Assembly (NCBI RefSeq): GCF_000276665.1
Contig: NW_004955447.1
Location: forward strand, 15,888,258-15,952,257
Direction of reading: 5' to 3'
DNA: 64,000 nt
DNA from: Chinchilla lanigera
Taxonomy: Eukaryota; Chordata; Mammalia; Rodentia; Chinchillidae
Positions 1 to 12,387 of this stretch are shown here, piece after piece. Below the pieces are notes generated by a model. It did no database searches. It saw only the letters and a list, made by a program, of their open reading frames with translations, and was not told where the DNA came from. The translations under genes and the position numbers were made by a program. How positions within the stretch are numbered: position 1 is the stretch's first letter; every line of letters starts with the position of its first letter.

Positions 1-150
1 CTGGTAATCTGAGTAATTTCATTAAAGGTAGCAATATGTAATGTAACAATCATTGTTAATTCCTATGGTTTTGTTTTGAAACTATGTATCATTTTTATTG
101 TTTTTGTGTTTTTGTCTCTGTTGTTATTTTGCTATTTCTTTATTCTCTTT

Positions 151-173
151 AAAATAAATAAATAAATAAATAT
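151..173. repeat. (AAAT)n microsatellite
   Basis: A short run of about five AAAT units. It could be the A-rich tail of a decayed retroelement, but no element body is recognisable next to it. Confidence 0.8.
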
Positions 174-1640
174 AGGATGAAAATAGCAGAAAAACTCATC
201 AGCTATAGCCATAAAGATACTAATGAAAGAAATTTCTATGGAAGAAAGGTCTGTGGAAGTGACTAGTGTACATACTTATATTTTTATCACCTTTGCTTCT
301 CTTTAGCTCTTCAGTTTGGTGTAGAAAGAAAGAAGAAATTGTATTCTACTAAGGCTGTTCACTTTGAGCTGATTCAGTTGTTTTACAAAATTCCTCCAAG
401 CAGGGCACGGCATCTTGCAGCTACTTTTCTGTCTGGTACCTCGTTTGGAGAGCGTCCTCCCTACAGGGAAAGTACTTTCTGCCAGCATCCTTCGCATGTG
501 CAGAGGGCAGAGAAACACCCCTGGAAAAACAGTAGTGTTTGTGATGCCAAGGGGATTGCAATGCCTCTGGCTTTTCTTGCTTCTATAGCACCCAGATCTG
601 ACTGAAAGGAAGAGAGAGGCACATGCACAAAGTGAGTTTGGAATGTGAGAGTACAGAATCTCTGATTGCTGCATACATGAGAATTCTTTTTCAGGGGTTT
701 ACATGATAATCCAAGAACAACACTGTAATTCTGAAGGCTGCATCAGGATTCCACACGTTTTGTTGACATTCAGATGCATAGTTAAGTGGTGGCATCCTGA
801 CTAGCTGACTCTCTAAGGGGTAAAATAGCCTTACTATGCCAGCTGCTGATTTCCATGGTGTAAATTCTGCCACCAGGGTGGATTATAAGCTACCAGTATG
901 ACCTCACTGAGTGTGGCACTGGCGGAGCCATGAGCCAGCCACTTTCTTGAGATGTCCAAGCTGGCTCCAGCCCCTCACCAAGCTTCAGGCTCATGGTTAG
1001 GGATAATCGTTGTTGGAAAATTCCACACTTGTTGAAAATAGCCATCACCAAGTTTTAGAATTCTCTGTTTTTCTATGGCCAGCATCTTGGTCATTGTTTC
1101 TCCAGCTTTTTGAAGTGGCTCAGAAAATCTCACTGCTGTGGACCCCAGACTCTTTGACTTAATGAAGACTGATGTCTTCGTTTCATTTTGAAAAGGAATG
1201 CTCAGGCATTTACTACCTGGTTGCTGGTGCCTAGCACTCTCTGTTCCCCTGCCCCTGCCCCCACCTCCTGTGACACATTCCTGAAAATGCTCCAGGAAAG
1301 AAAGGCTGCAGCCTTGGCACATCAGCATTTCTGATTGTGCAATGTCCTTCCTGAGAAACCCCACTCTCCAAAGGCGGGCACTCTGACACAGAACTGAGAA
1401 GTGGGGGACAGGTCAGCCCCCAGGGGCGGGCAGCATAGCAGGCTAGACAATGGTGCAAAAGGACACAAGAAATCCATGGGAAATGACATCCGTAGGTATC
1501 TCACCAGTTCTACAGATTCAGAGAAACCATGAAAGGGCTCACGGTAACGAAACGGGGTAAGAAGGGTACTTTTCCAAATACTCTACTTCTATATTAATCA
1601 CTCTCTGCCCATTATAGAGCAAACTCACAAACATAATCTC
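174..1640. other. Unassigned DNA, no gene seen
   Basis: No recognisable repeat, RNA or coding exon. The longest open frames, about 120-130 codons near 303-674 and 975-1364 on the minus strand, have no family motif and overlap open frames on the other strand, as expected by chance. Confidence 0.5.
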
Positions 1641-1865
1641 CCTTGTTCCTCATGAGACAGCAAAGATATTGTTACTATACTAAATATAATAATAGTTTGT
1701 AATATACAATACAACAAATATTAATAATAATTAATAAATACTAGCATTTCCCCTAGACAGATGTAAAACACCAAAAATTCAGAGAAGGCAAATAATTTGC
1801 TTAGGGTTACATGAATGTAAATGACAAGAGAGAGACTTGAAATCCACTTGTTTGATGCGAGGCTT
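1640..1865 (-). repeat. MIR-like SINE relic
   Basis: The part around 1780-1860 follows the inverted MIR order: an 'aggcaaataatttgcttagg' block (the MIR core reads 'gaggttaagtaacttgccc' on this strand), then a 'gaaatccact' block. It is heavily decayed and an AT-rich stretch interrupts it. Confidence 0.35.
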
Positions 1866-1866
1866 G

Positions 1867-1928
1867 AGCTCTCTCTCCCTGTCTCTCTGTCTCTCTGTCT
1901 GCCTCTTATCTCTCTGTCTGTCTGTCTC
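1867..1928. repeat. Pyrimidine-rich simple repeat (CTCT/TCTG)n
   Basis: Imperfect CTCT and TCTG units. It follows directly on the MIR-like relic. Confidence 0.8.
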
Positions 1929-1929
1929 A

Positions 1930-3148
1930 AACTGTGTGTAAATGCAGTGATTTCAGAAGGTTTCTTTTAGCTCCGATTATTTAATCACCTATGCTAAGTG
2001 GAATCAAGACTGTCAGAACTTTTAAACAAGTGTGAAGTTGCACTGCACGCTGAGGACGGCCAGTGGGCTCCTGGGGTCAGCGCTTCTCAGAGGTGTGGTC
2101 AGTAGCACCTCACTTATCTGCCAGGGCTCACAGAGGAGGAGACATTGCGCAAAAATGAAATATTTATGTGTTTGTTCACACATCTTAAATCTCCAAATTT
2201 TAAGTGAGATCTTTTAGAATCATGTTGCAGATCACGCTGCGTTCTTAAGTAGAGAATGCCAAGTTGTAGCTTATTTAACCCTCTCTGGTTGGCGAGGGCA
2301 TCGTTGGCCACCCCCATCTTTTGAGACATTTTCCTTTAATTCCCAGCCCTCTGGGGTCTACACAACAGGTCTGCAGATGCTGTGCCTTTTGGAGTTCCTG
2401 CTTGTTTTGCTTGTAATGGTGCATTACCTTCAAGGGCATCTGCCCCGCTTCTGTCTTGCTGATCTCAGCATGTTAAGGAGAGAGGAACAGTCCAGACAAC
2501 CACAATGATTAAATCTGATGACCAAATAGGAGTAGGCCGTTTTTAACCATTGTACAGTGAACACTTTCTAGCATCTTTTTTCAGGTGTGTGGTAAGGCCA
2601 TGGCTATATCCGTCAGGCCTTTTTACTAGGTCAGTTCTCTCCCTACAGAGGTACTGAGAATGTTGGTGATCAATAGCTTGCAGCTTCACCTTCCCCTTAA
2701 GACTTACCTGGGCCTACAGAAGCTGCTGTCGCATACCCCACAATGCCTGGGAGGGTATCCGCCCCCAGCTCTGGTGTGGCTTGCGGCCAACTACTTATAC
2801 AGAGTACAAAGCACAGCCCTCCTTGCTTCAAGGCAGGGAAGAATTGAAGGCCATCTTTGTTCTCGATCTTCCCATGGGATCATGCTCAGGCTGAACTGCT
2901 GCTGAAATCATACCTGGCTTTGCTTCTCCCCTGCCCTATCTTGCTTTCCACCCCTTGTCCAAGGGTAACACTTGCCAAAGACTCTCTGCCTCAGTCGCTG
3001 ATTCTAGGGGTTCTCATGTAAAACAGGAGGCTACCCCCAACCCCTCCTTTTCATGTTCTCAGCTGTATTCTGGAGCAGCAAGACACAAAAGACCCTTATT
3101 CTCTTCCCTCTCTTTTCTCCCAACCCAACATCAAGACAGGAGGGAAAT
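1930..3148. other. Unassigned DNA; possible ancient LTR-like piece near 2640-3020
   Basis: No gene is seen. The segment near 2640-3020 has the order of blocks I associate with an old mammalian LTR or MER repeat: 'cctgggcctacagaagctgc', then 'cttcaaggcagggaagaatt', then 'tctctgcctcag'. This is from memory of dispersed repeats and I cannot name the family. Confidence 0.3.
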
Positions 3149-3153
3149 CTAAT

Positions 3154-3456
3154 ATCTTAGTCACTTTCCCATGGCTCAGGCAAAATACCCAGTAATCACA
3201 ACATACTGGAGCAGAGGTTTATTGTAGATTATGGTTTTAGTAGGGTCAGTCCATAGTTGGCTGGCTCCAAGGCAAAAATGGCATGGTGGAGGGGCATGGT
3301 GGAAGAAAGCTGCTGAATTCTTGGCAGCTGGCAAGCAGAGACCAAGAAGGGAAGAGCCAGAGACAAGAATACACTCTTCCAGATGACACCTTCCTTGACC
3401 CGCCTCTTCTAACCAGGCTCTACCTCCAAACGCAGGAAAGACCTAAACCATAACAC
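3154..3456 (-). repeat. ERVL-MaLR-type solo LTR
   Basis: On the minus strand the ends read like a MaLR LTR, with TGTTATGG-type start and a CTAAGAT end. Inside are the inverted 'ggtttattgtagattatgg' block and a 'ttggctggctccaaggc' block shared with other LTRs in this window (near 26828 and 35880). It is flanked by a perfect 5-bp TSD, 'ctaat', at 3149-3153 and 3457-3461, the size expected for this class. No internal region is attached. Confidence 0.75.
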
Positions 3457-3555
3457 CTAATCATGACAGAAAGAAGACAGAAGGAAGAATCATTTCACAA
3501 AAGATATATCAAAAAATCATTCATTCAGATGATGCCTTTCATATGAGCCACCGTA

Positions 3556-3628
3556 CTAGGGTACCAAAAAGAAAAAAAAAAATAGACACATCCTAGGGTA
3601 CCAAAAAGAAAAAAAAAATAGACACATC
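3556..3628. repeat. Tandem duplication, 37/36-bp unit with A-tract
   Basis: A unit starting 'ctagggtaccaaaaag' and ending 'tagacacatc' occurs twice head to tail. The copies differ only by one A in the internal A-tract. Confidence 0.95.
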
Positions 3629-4180
3629 CTTTCTCTCCTTAAGCTCACAGACTGGTGAAGAAACAAAGTAAATAGGATCATTATTCTAAGTAAATAGGAT
3701 AATTATTAGCATTCATAATAAATGCTATTATTTCTTCAGCATCTACTATGTGCTTAACCTAGCACCGTGTTGAGCTGAGGCAGTGAGCCCTGACTCAGCC
3801 AAGAAATGTATAGTTTAAAGGTGAGGAAACATGATGACTTTTACTTTGGAAATAATTCTGGAAGAGTTGATGGAGGTTGGAGTAGGTGTTCAGATGGAAG
3901 GACAACATCTTAAAAGGATGTGGTGTTTGAAAGGACCTGGGGAGGAGTTTATCTCGGCAAGAGATAAGGGGAAGACAGAAGAATGCAGAGATAGATGTTA
4001 AAAGCTTTATCTCCCAGGCTAAAAAGTTTGGGTTTTAGCCCATAGGTAATTTGGAGACAAGAGAGCCTTACAAACCTGGGGATGTGGACTGACCACCTCT
4101 GTAAAAACATGACTGTCACCCATAGGACAAAGAGGAAAGGGCAGGAGGGGTGAGTGCTCACAGCACCATCCATGTGCAGT
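3620..4180 (-). repeat. L2 LINE relics
   Basis: Near 3640 the text 'cttaagctcacagactggtg' matches the inverted L2 3' region. A second start, 'catctactatgtgc', appears near 3740. From 3800 to 4180 the sequence runs through further inverted L2 blocks, such as 'tttgggttttagcccatagg'. At least two fragments are present and both are old. Confidence 0.5.
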
Positions 4181-4800
4181 GGGACAGGCGGGTGTCCACA
4201 TTAGGCTTTTGTGTGCAGTGCACAAATGACACAATGGTGGCCAACAGCTCTAGTGATCTGTGACTCTTACGATCTGGCTTACTTATGGTATCCGTGACCC
4301 AGTATAAGTTTTCCAGGAGTAAAATGAACCACATTTAAAATTTTCATTCTTGAGAATTTGATTTGTAAAGGAACCTACAACTCTCCCGCTGAATGCTTCC
4401 TGCGTTACAGGTGGGGCACTGCCAAGAACCTACCAAGTGAATCTGTCCCCAGGCTTTGTGAGCTGTCACTGTTGCCTGAGAGGCCACAGGTGCAGATTCA
4501 TTCTTTGTGACCCACCGAAGTTTTGGCTTGAAGGGGAGGGCAGGAAGGGAGAGGGAGAGCTGGGAAGAGAGGTCGCAAACTCACTGAGGCACGCAGAGGT
4601 TACGGAAGTAGTGGCATGGGCAGGGAGGTAATAAGACTACATTGTCTTTCTTTCACAAAATTGCAGTGGGCAGGCATTGTCTGCTCCAAAGCACTGAACA
4701 CATACATAGTACCAAGTATTTGGATTATTAGTCTGAGGAAAATAGATTTCCATTTTTTCCATGCTTCTCCAAATAATAATAAGAACAGCAGTAATAGACA
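4181..4800. other. Unassigned DNA, no gene seen
   Basis: No recognisable repeat or coding region. A purine-rich patch lies near 4530-4575. Confidence 0.4.
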
Positions 4801-4985
4801 TTGAACAGTAGCTATATGCCTAGGATTGTGCTAAGAGATTTGTTTATATTTCACTCCTTCAGTTCTTCCTCCAGACTATGATGGAAGTATTATTAGCAGT
4901 TAATTACTATGGAGTAGGAAAGGAAAGCACAGAAAGTTTAATAATCCACTCAGATCAGCTGCTTGTGAATGACATACCAAGGTCA
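4800..4985 (-). repeat. MIR SINE relic
   Basis: The inverted MIR order is visible: a 'tatatgcctaggattgtgct' block, then 'tttatatttcactccttcag', then a degraded central region and 'cactcagatc'. Strongly diverged. Confidence 0.5.
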
Positions 4986-7575
4986 ATCTGCTTTCCTCCA
5001 GAATCAATACTTAACCTACGGTTTTATGTGATGTTCCCAGCTATGGCTGCTCACCGCTTCCTGCACCACTTCCAATGCTTTCCATTCATTCATTGCCAAG
5101 TTACCTTCATTCACCAAAGTGGTCTTCTTGAGCACCTTCTAGGTGTATTGTGCCTCTGTCCAGTGGATTTTTTCCTACACTGATTTCTGTCTTCTTTAAA
5201 CACCATTGAACTTTCAAATGAGGGAGTAAATTTTATCAGAAATAGATTTGTATTATTCTCTAAAGGTGTAATAGTGAATTTATTTTGTTTTCGCTCTCAA
5301 AATATTTTAAGCAATTTCCTGGTAGAAGTTGAATCTTCAAGTCACCAACTTCTCAGTAGCAGCTAGCACCAGTGGGGTGAGCCCCAGCCAGCGGGGCTCT
5401 TCTGTGTAGGAAGAAGAAATGCATGTGCAGATCTGATAAGTCCAGGCGGGATCTGGAGGAGATGCTGTCCTATTAGAGGGGATCAGCAGTGTTTACCATT
5501 TCCATCCACAGAAGCAAGCCAAGATAACAGGCGGAGAGTTTGTGGACAGAAGTTCATGAAGATCATTGCTTGACAGGTCAGGGTAAAGGTCTCTTTCTTT
5601 CACAATATGTGAAAGGTCAGGAAACGTGTGACCAGGTGTTTTGTGTTCATGGCTGCCTGGGAAAGATAATTCTGTCTGCTCGATAAGAACATTGTGCTCC
5701 ACACATCAGGTTGTTTTCTCAACAGCTATTTTCTGCCTATAAAAACCAGCACGGCTGGCTCCCAACTTCTTTCCACAAATCCCCCTGGGCCATAAACAAT
5801 AACACAAGGTATCTTATATTTATACAAAGCTGCCCTTAGAAAAGCTCAAGGACCTGAATGAGGCTTGTTTTTATATGTAAGGATTTCTTACATAATCCCG
5901 AGGAGGAAAGTGGCAGAGGGTGACAACCGGGCTAGGAATGCTGTCATTCCCGGTTAACAAAGCAAAGGTGAGGCTGCAGCACGCAGAACACTGACGGTCA
6001 AGACCAGGACAGGAAGTCCACCTTCCCTCCTTCCTGTCCAGAATTCTGTACACTGGGCAGCACTGCCTTGTCAGAAATCCCAGGGGATTTGAAAACCCAG
6101 AGGAGCCAACTAGAGGAGAATGACTGGGAGAGAAAGTCCTCCTTTGTGAGAGGGACACGGCAGTCTCATTTGCCTTTAGTGACTGCAGATTTCACTGATC
6201 AGGATTCTGCAGCTCCTAGAGTGAGCGCCCTTCACGTTTTCTGTTGGACTGAGCCTGGGGAGAACTCTATCACCCTCCTCAGAAGTGACAACTGATCTGT
6301 TGTAGATTCCAGGAGCCTAGACAGCTTGGGGAAGAGGAGCCATCTGAGCAAATGACATTCTGTAAATATTGCACACTTGGGTACAGCTATGATGAAAGCG
6401 TAAGTCCTGCATCTAGTCAGTGCATCGCGGGGGAGGTGGGCTAAGGGATCTCTGTGAGCACCGTGTGAAGGCAGTGGCAGCAGAGTCACTTCTGACAGGG
6501 AGTCCGAGTCACGACTCCAAGGGGCCTGGAGAGGAGATTGAAGGATGAATGGGAACAGTTTTAGGAGGTATTCTTACACTGCATTCAGGTGGTAGGTCTG
6601 TATTAAAATCAGCAAGGGGTCTTCTAGCAAATACTCCACCCCTAAATAATCAGATTAAATTGATCTGATGTAGCCTTGGCACTGGCATTGCTTAAGAGCA
6701 CTCCAGGTGATTTTACCGAGCAACCAAGGTTGGAGTGAGGCCGTCTTGTTCTAGCACCCTGTGACCTGGAGCAGGGCCCACCGAGGGCGGCGTGGGCCTC
6801 CCACATCTCCGCTGTTTCTTCCCGCTCCTGCCCACCCCTGCGAAGTTTTGGCAGGAAGGAAAACCTCCTTTCTGACAAACTGAGCTCGACCGAAAAACCC
6901 TGGCTCAGGAGCCAAGTGGCACGGGTTCTACCCCAGCTCCGCTGCTTCGTGCATCATATGGGGAGGCAAAGCGAAGACGCTTGGGGTGGTTACTTGACAG
7001 ACACTGTGCTAAGTACTCCACACATCTCTGAACCTCAGTCTCCCCATTTGTTGATGTTTGTAGGTCAGGGTCCGTAGGTCATAAAGCCCATTTAATCAGC
7101 CATGACTAGAAGCTTTTTTAGAAAAATACATAAAATGGAACAGGAGTGCACTGCATAGAATGGGGGCAACCGTTACCAAGCAAAAGTTTGCGTCAGCCGT
7201 GTGGGCACTGTGTCCCGAGTCACGATGTCAAATGCATTTCACGTGTGGGTTAGAAACAAAGCCGTCTGAGAGTGCTCACTTTGGCAGCCTGTGAACTGAC
7301 ATTGGAATGAGATGGAGGATTACACAGCTACTGTGCAGCCATGCCACACACGCCCACGGAGAATTCCGTACTTTTAAATGCTATGTGTTTTTCTCCTACA
7401 ATAAGAAAAAATAAAATTTGAGAACCATGTGGCCACATGCTCTCTAGAAATCCCATCCGTCTGCGCTGTCGTTCATGACAACTCCAGCTTCCTGTGTCCC
7501 TGTCCTTCTGGGACCTCTTTGTAGTTCGTCCCATATAATCCCGGCCTGTCATTTATGTTTTCTAAGAGGGAGATG
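4986..7575. other. Unassigned DNA with a possible MIR trace
   Basis: No gene or clear repeat over about 2.6 kb. A weak MIR-like trace may exist at about 6900-7060 ('cactgtgctaagtactcc'). Open frames stay under about 95 codons, appear on both strands and have no motif. Confidence 0.4.
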
Positions 7576-7579
7576 GGAT

Positions 7580-7745
7580 GGCAGAGTGGTGAAAAGCACG
7601 CTTTTGAGTTAGCTAGGTCTGTTTGAATCGAACTTTTTCAGCTTTTCATTGAATGACCTAAGTGATGTCCGCAGTCTACGTCAGCCTAGGTTTCCCCTCC
7701 GGGTGATAACACCCAGGACACACAATAATTATAACATTAAATGGG
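7580..7745 (+). repeat. MIR SINE relic
   Basis: It starts with the MIR-like 'gcagagtggtgaaaagcacg' and continues through 'gaatgacctaagtgatgtcc', 'cctaggtttcccctccggg' and 'gataacaccca', in plus-strand MIR order with considerable decay. Confidence 0.55.
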
Positions 7746-8807
7746 ACGTTGTAGGTAAAACTCTAAAGTACAACTCGTCTTGCTCCTAGAAAAAGCTATT
7801 AGAAACTATTATCCAACTCCACCCTGCCCAGATATTCAGGCACAGCCTGTAATTTGATGTCTGATATACACAAAAGCATAAGAACCTTATGCTTAACTGA
7901 TTGGGAAAAACAAGGATTCCAGCCCCAAGCAGACCCTGACTGTAGAACAGCCCTTGCTTGTTGGTGTGCCCCATCACCATGCCGGCCTCGGGAAGAGAGT
8001 CAGGGTACTCATAAGCATCCTCCACCCACTCGTGCCCTTCAGCCTTTGCTCTATGAGGGCCAGCTGGACCTGAGGAGCCCAGGCAGAAGGCGGCAGATCC
8101 TGATGCCATTTGCTCCGGGGATCGAAAGAGCCATATTTTAGTGCCATCAAAATCAGCAGACAGAAGGAAGCTGAGGCTGGGATGTGTCACAAACTGGGCG
8201 TCTGTCTGAAACTTAGAAAGAAGCCAAGGACAAAGAGGTAAGAATGAGCTGCATGGAGAACACAGCGGTAAGATGCAAACATGAGACTAGAAGTGAATGG
8301 CTATCATCAAACAGCAGACAAACGAGCGAAGTAGGCTGGGAACCAAGGCACTGCCTTCCAAGTGATTCATTTCAGGAAATACCCACTAACCAATTACTAG
8401 AGCTTCTGTGTAATAGTTTCCCCAGATTTATAGCTGGTGATCGTGTGAACGGGATCATTGATTCCAGAATGAGATAAGCAGCAGTAGTAGTAACCTAATC
8501 TACTACTCCAAGTAGCTACAAAGAAATTAGCTGCCTTGGTGGAAGCCAGCCAGTTACTGGAGAGTGAAAAGAAATCCATTCATCATGGCGGAGCCTCACA
8601 CCAGCCAGGTCCCCTGGGGCATTCAGCTCTCTGCTGAGCAGACATTGATGGAGAAGGGGGAATGATCCATAAATAGACACATGAGGAGAGGCAGCGGGAG
8701 GAAGCCTTGCAGAGCTGCACAGGAAAAATTACCTTCCAATGATAAAAACAGAATTACGATAAACACACAAACAGTATAAATAGCAAGATTGCTGAAAGTA
8801 GCATTAG

Positions 8808-8810
<3 letters not shown>

Positions 8811-8847
<37 letters not shown>
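8811..8847. repeat. (TG)n microsatellite
   Basis: About 18 uninterrupted TG units, long enough to vary in length between individuals. It makes a spurious His-Thr or Cys-Val run in overlapping frames. Confidence 0.98.
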
Positions 8848-8849
<2 letters not shown>

Positions 8850-9084
8850 CTGGAAGAAAAACTTGGTTTGAAACTACGGTGACAAAGAAAATGTATGTGA
8901 ATAACATGGTCACACCTAAAAATATGTTTCTAACACAATCGTTTTTCAGGAAAGAAAAGGCAAGGATGCCTGGAAATAGCTGCATCTAATCAGCCCCCAT
9001 CCCAAGCAATCAACTGAAGTCCAGGAAATTCCATACGTAGCCAGAAGAATAGACATCCTGGAGCATTTTGCCACAACTAAGATT

Positions 9085-9240
9085 ACCGGAAACGACCCCC
9101 ATCGGTGCGAACAAAGAACGGGGGCGAGGAAACGGGAGCGGTCCCGCCCCCTCCGTGCTGGGAAGCTGGTGGCCGTGGGGACGACAGCCACGGAGCCGGG
9201 ACCCCTCAGCTGCCTGGCTGCCCTGGGGTCCTTTGTTCTG
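9085..9240. promoter_or_regulatory. CpG-dense patch, possible regulatory element
   Basis: I count about 13 CpG dinucleotides in roughly 115 bases, against a CpG-poor background. GGGCGAGG and CCCGCCCC boxes are present and resemble GC-box sites. There is no TATA box or downstream exon, so any promoter or enhancer role is inference. Confidence 0.3.
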
Positions 9241-9499
9241 AGTCCATATTTGACAGCAGCGTACAGCAACCGACTTCTCCCAGGAGAATAATGAAGGCAA
9301 GAGTGATAGGGCTCAGCATCTCTTCCTAATCCATCCTAACATTTTGATTCTTTAAAAGGTTTGTTAACATAGCAATGGTTTGTCCTGAGCTCTTTTTGGG
9401 TCTTAGGAGTCTATCCGTCTCTAAGGGCCCATGTTCTCTTGTATTTTTCTAAAAGATTTAAAGTTTTCCCTTTCATAATGAGCTACCTCTTCTCTATGG

Positions 9500-10345
9500 G
9501 ATTGAAAGACATAAAAAGCACAAGGGAAGAGATTATTAAATTTCACCTTATGGAAACAAAGAACTTCTGCCTGCCAAAGCTACCACAAAGAAATTAAAAC
9601 AAATCAGCCAGGATCTGGGAGAAAAGTTTTACATCCTCTCTGACAAAGGACTAGGACTAAACGGACAGTGCCTACACTCTATCAAAAACTGCCTCTAAAA
9701 CAGGGCAAAGCAATTTACAAAGAAAATACACATGACTACTAACGTAATAAAAGACCATCAATTTCATTAATCATCAGGCAAATGCAAATTAAAATCATAA
9801 TATTTTACACCCACTCAATGGGCAAAAGAAATTGTGAAATCCGACAATAGTAAGTATTGATGAGAATGTGGAAGAACAGAGTCGTACTCTTACTGCAACT
9901 GTAAATAAGTACAGTTTCTTTGGGGGACAGTTACCCAGGACAGGGAAAGGTGACACTTCTGTGCGCCAGCAGTTTCTCTCCGAGGTGTGTCTGCTAGAGG
10001 AAGGGGTGGGTTGTGTACACCAGGAAATATCTAGAACACTGAAGATACAAACACCATTCACACTAGCAAACAGGCAAGCAGAGCAAAGCAAATGTGGTTA
10101 GGAGACACCTAACCAGGTATTTTTGCCAGTAGTTTTAGAAAGATGGCTAAGACAGACACAAAATTCAGGATGGCGGTTAGCGGGGAGGGAGGGAGTGCCC
10201 GAGTTGGGAAAGAGGACCCAGCTAATTTCAGTTGCATGGTTAACACTGGGATACCTCAGCTGGCTAGCAGGTCAGGGTGGGTTCTTGCATATTGCATGTA
10301 TTTCGTGGTAGGCAATGAATACTACATGATAAATTATTTTTAATT
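9500..10345 (+). repeat. Old L1 (L1ME/HAL1-like) 3' portion
   Basis: Decayed L1 ORF2 3' sequence can be followed from 'aagaacttctgcctgcc' (about 9558) through 'catcaggcaaatgcaaatta' (about 9773). A 3' UTR follows with 'agacacaaaattcaggatgg' and 'gggttcttgcat', ending near the AT-rich 'ttatttttaatt'. This is the order of an L1ME-type 3' end. Frameshifts and stops are frequent and no coding capacity remains. Confidence 0.7.
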
Positions 10346-10985
10346 TATAAAACTCAGGAGTGAACAAAACAAAATTCCTTATTAACTCAGTGACAAGGAA
10401 GTAAGAAATCTTGGTTAAATATCAGACCCATTAACAGCGGAGGGGAAGAGTCATTCAGGGGGTGATGGGTTATTCTCTGTGGGAAGGACCTGCCCCTAAG
10501 AACATGGCAGCTAGCTGGGTGCCCGAGGCCTGTGCGCTGGGTCATACTTCTTAAAGCCTAGGTTGTCAAGGGGCTGAGGCAGGCCAGCCTGATCACTGAT
10601 GGGACAGGGAAGTCACTTAGCACATGCATGCTGTGTGTAGCAATGTGGAGAGATCTATTTTACATGCTTTTCTTTGAAGAAAGCTGAGAGTTCTTCTGGA
10701 AGAAGGCCATGGATCTAATATAAGGAATACCCTACTTTCTACCTTGATTGCTTAGAGCTGACGGTGAACTGGATGACTTCCTAAACACTTTAAATTGGTA
10801 TTCAGAAACTCAGTGCTTGGAGTCTTGGCACCTTTAGGCTTGATAATCCCAGCACCACTCATATCGCTACAGTCTCTCCTGTATGGCTTTTTCTATTTTC
10901 AATATGTTTGAGTCTTACCTACCTTCCCAAAGGATTATGTGGTTAATCCTCTTTGTAGGCCTAAAACTTGAGAAAAATATATGCT
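10346..10985. other. Unassigned DNA, no gene seen
   Basis: A patch near 10500-10600 has scattered SINE-like words ('gctgaggcaggccagcctga') but no continuous element. Nothing else is recognised. Confidence 0.4.
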
Positions 10986-11919
10986 GAATTGGGTTTTTCC
11001 AAAAAGTTAATGTTTACTTGACAAATAATAATTGTACATATTTATAGAATATGGTATGAGGTTTCAATACATGTACACATTGTGTGATGACCAAATCAGA
11101 ATAATCAGCATACCCATCATCTCAGACGTTTATCATTTCTTGGTGATAAGAACATTGAAAATCTCAGCTAGTTTAAATATGCAGTACATTGTTTTAGACT
11201 ATAGGCACTCTACTGGGTAATAGCACATGAGAGCTTCTTCCTCTTCCGTAACAGTAACCTTGGATGCGGCCAAGATCCTTCCTCCCCTTCCTCTCCTCTC
11301 CCCAGCCTCTGGTACCCTCCACTCTTCTCTCTATTTCTGTGAGTTCAACTTTTTTAGGTCCCACATATATATATAAGATCATATGGTACTTGTCTCTCTG
11401 TACTTGGCTTATTTCACTTATTATAATGTTCCTGTAGGCTTATTCATGTTGTCACAAATGACAGGCTATTCTTTTTTGGACTGAATAGTATTCCATCGTA
11501 TATACCTTGTTTTAAAAATCTTTTTATATGTTGATGTATGTGTTGGTTATTTCCCTATTTTGGCTACAGTGAATAATGCCATGAACATAAGAGTGCAGCA
11601 TATCTTCAGCACACTTATTAATAAGTCTTCCCCAAAGAATCCTTGCACAGTCCAGAGTTTTCCCTCTATGCTTTCTTCTGGAATTTTTATAGTTTTGAGG
11701 CTTACATTTAAGTCTTTGATCCATTTTGAGTTGATTTTTTATATATGGCAAGTGATAGGACCCAAGTTTTTTCCTTCTTAATGCAGACATCCAGCCTTCC
11801 CACCATCATTTTTTAGAGACCATTTTTTCTCCATTGTGTTCTTGGCACCTTTCTTAAAAGCCAGGGGACTGCAATTACATATATTTATTTCCAGGATCCT
11901 TATTCTGTTCCACTGGTCT

Positions 11920-12387
11920 GTGTTCCGGCTTATATCTAGACGTCCTCCCAAAGCCTCATGCTGTCACAGGGAGTGCTTTTTGGAGGTGGCTGGATCTAGG
12001 ATGTGTGATGCTGGGATTAAGGGTGTGAAGCTGGGGTCAGATGCATGATTGCTCAATCAGTCCACTGACTGGTTTAGCATCAGTCTGGGTGTGCATAAGG
12101 GGTAGGCCTACCTTGGGTGCGAGTGGCACCACCAAAAGCTGGGTAGCCTGGAAGAGATAAAAGGGAGAGGCAAGCTCCTTCGGCTACTGCTTTTGCTTGC
12201 TGCCTGCTGCCTGTTGTGCCATGCCATGGACTGTTTCTTCCCTGCCATGCCCCTGTGCCATGCCACCTTGCCTTGGAACTAGCCAACTGTGGATTGAAAC
12301 CTCTATGAAGTGTGAGCTGAAATAAACCTTTTCTTCTTTGACTTTGTATGTCTGGTATTTTGTTTCAGCAATGAAAAAAATAACTAA
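11920..12387 (+). repeat. ERVL-MaLR-type solo LTR inside L1
   Basis: It carries MaLR-type landmarks in order: 'cccaaagcctcatgctg' near the left end, a TATAA-like 'gagataaaaggg' near 12150, 'ggattgaaacctctatgaag', 'gaaataaacctttt' (polyadenylation-like), 'ctggtattttgtttcagca' and the end 'aacta'. The host L1 stops at 'ccactggtct' and resumes with 'gtctatctgtctg', so 'gtct' is duplicated at 11916-11919 and 12388-12391. It is therefore younger than the L1 it sits in. Confidence 0.75.

Larger units (their letters stand above)
7746..9500. other. Unassigned DNA with TG repeat and a CpG-dense patch
   Basis: No gene is supported. A 134-codon minus-strand frame (7786-8190) is opposed by another open frame and has no motif I recognise. 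The TG microsatellite and the CpG-dense patch at 9085-9240 are listed separately. Confidence 0.4.

Noticed and set aside
8623..8985. 120-codon minus-strand frame with a His-Thr repeat
   Set aside because: It is kept open by the TG microsatellite and has no protein character elsewhere.
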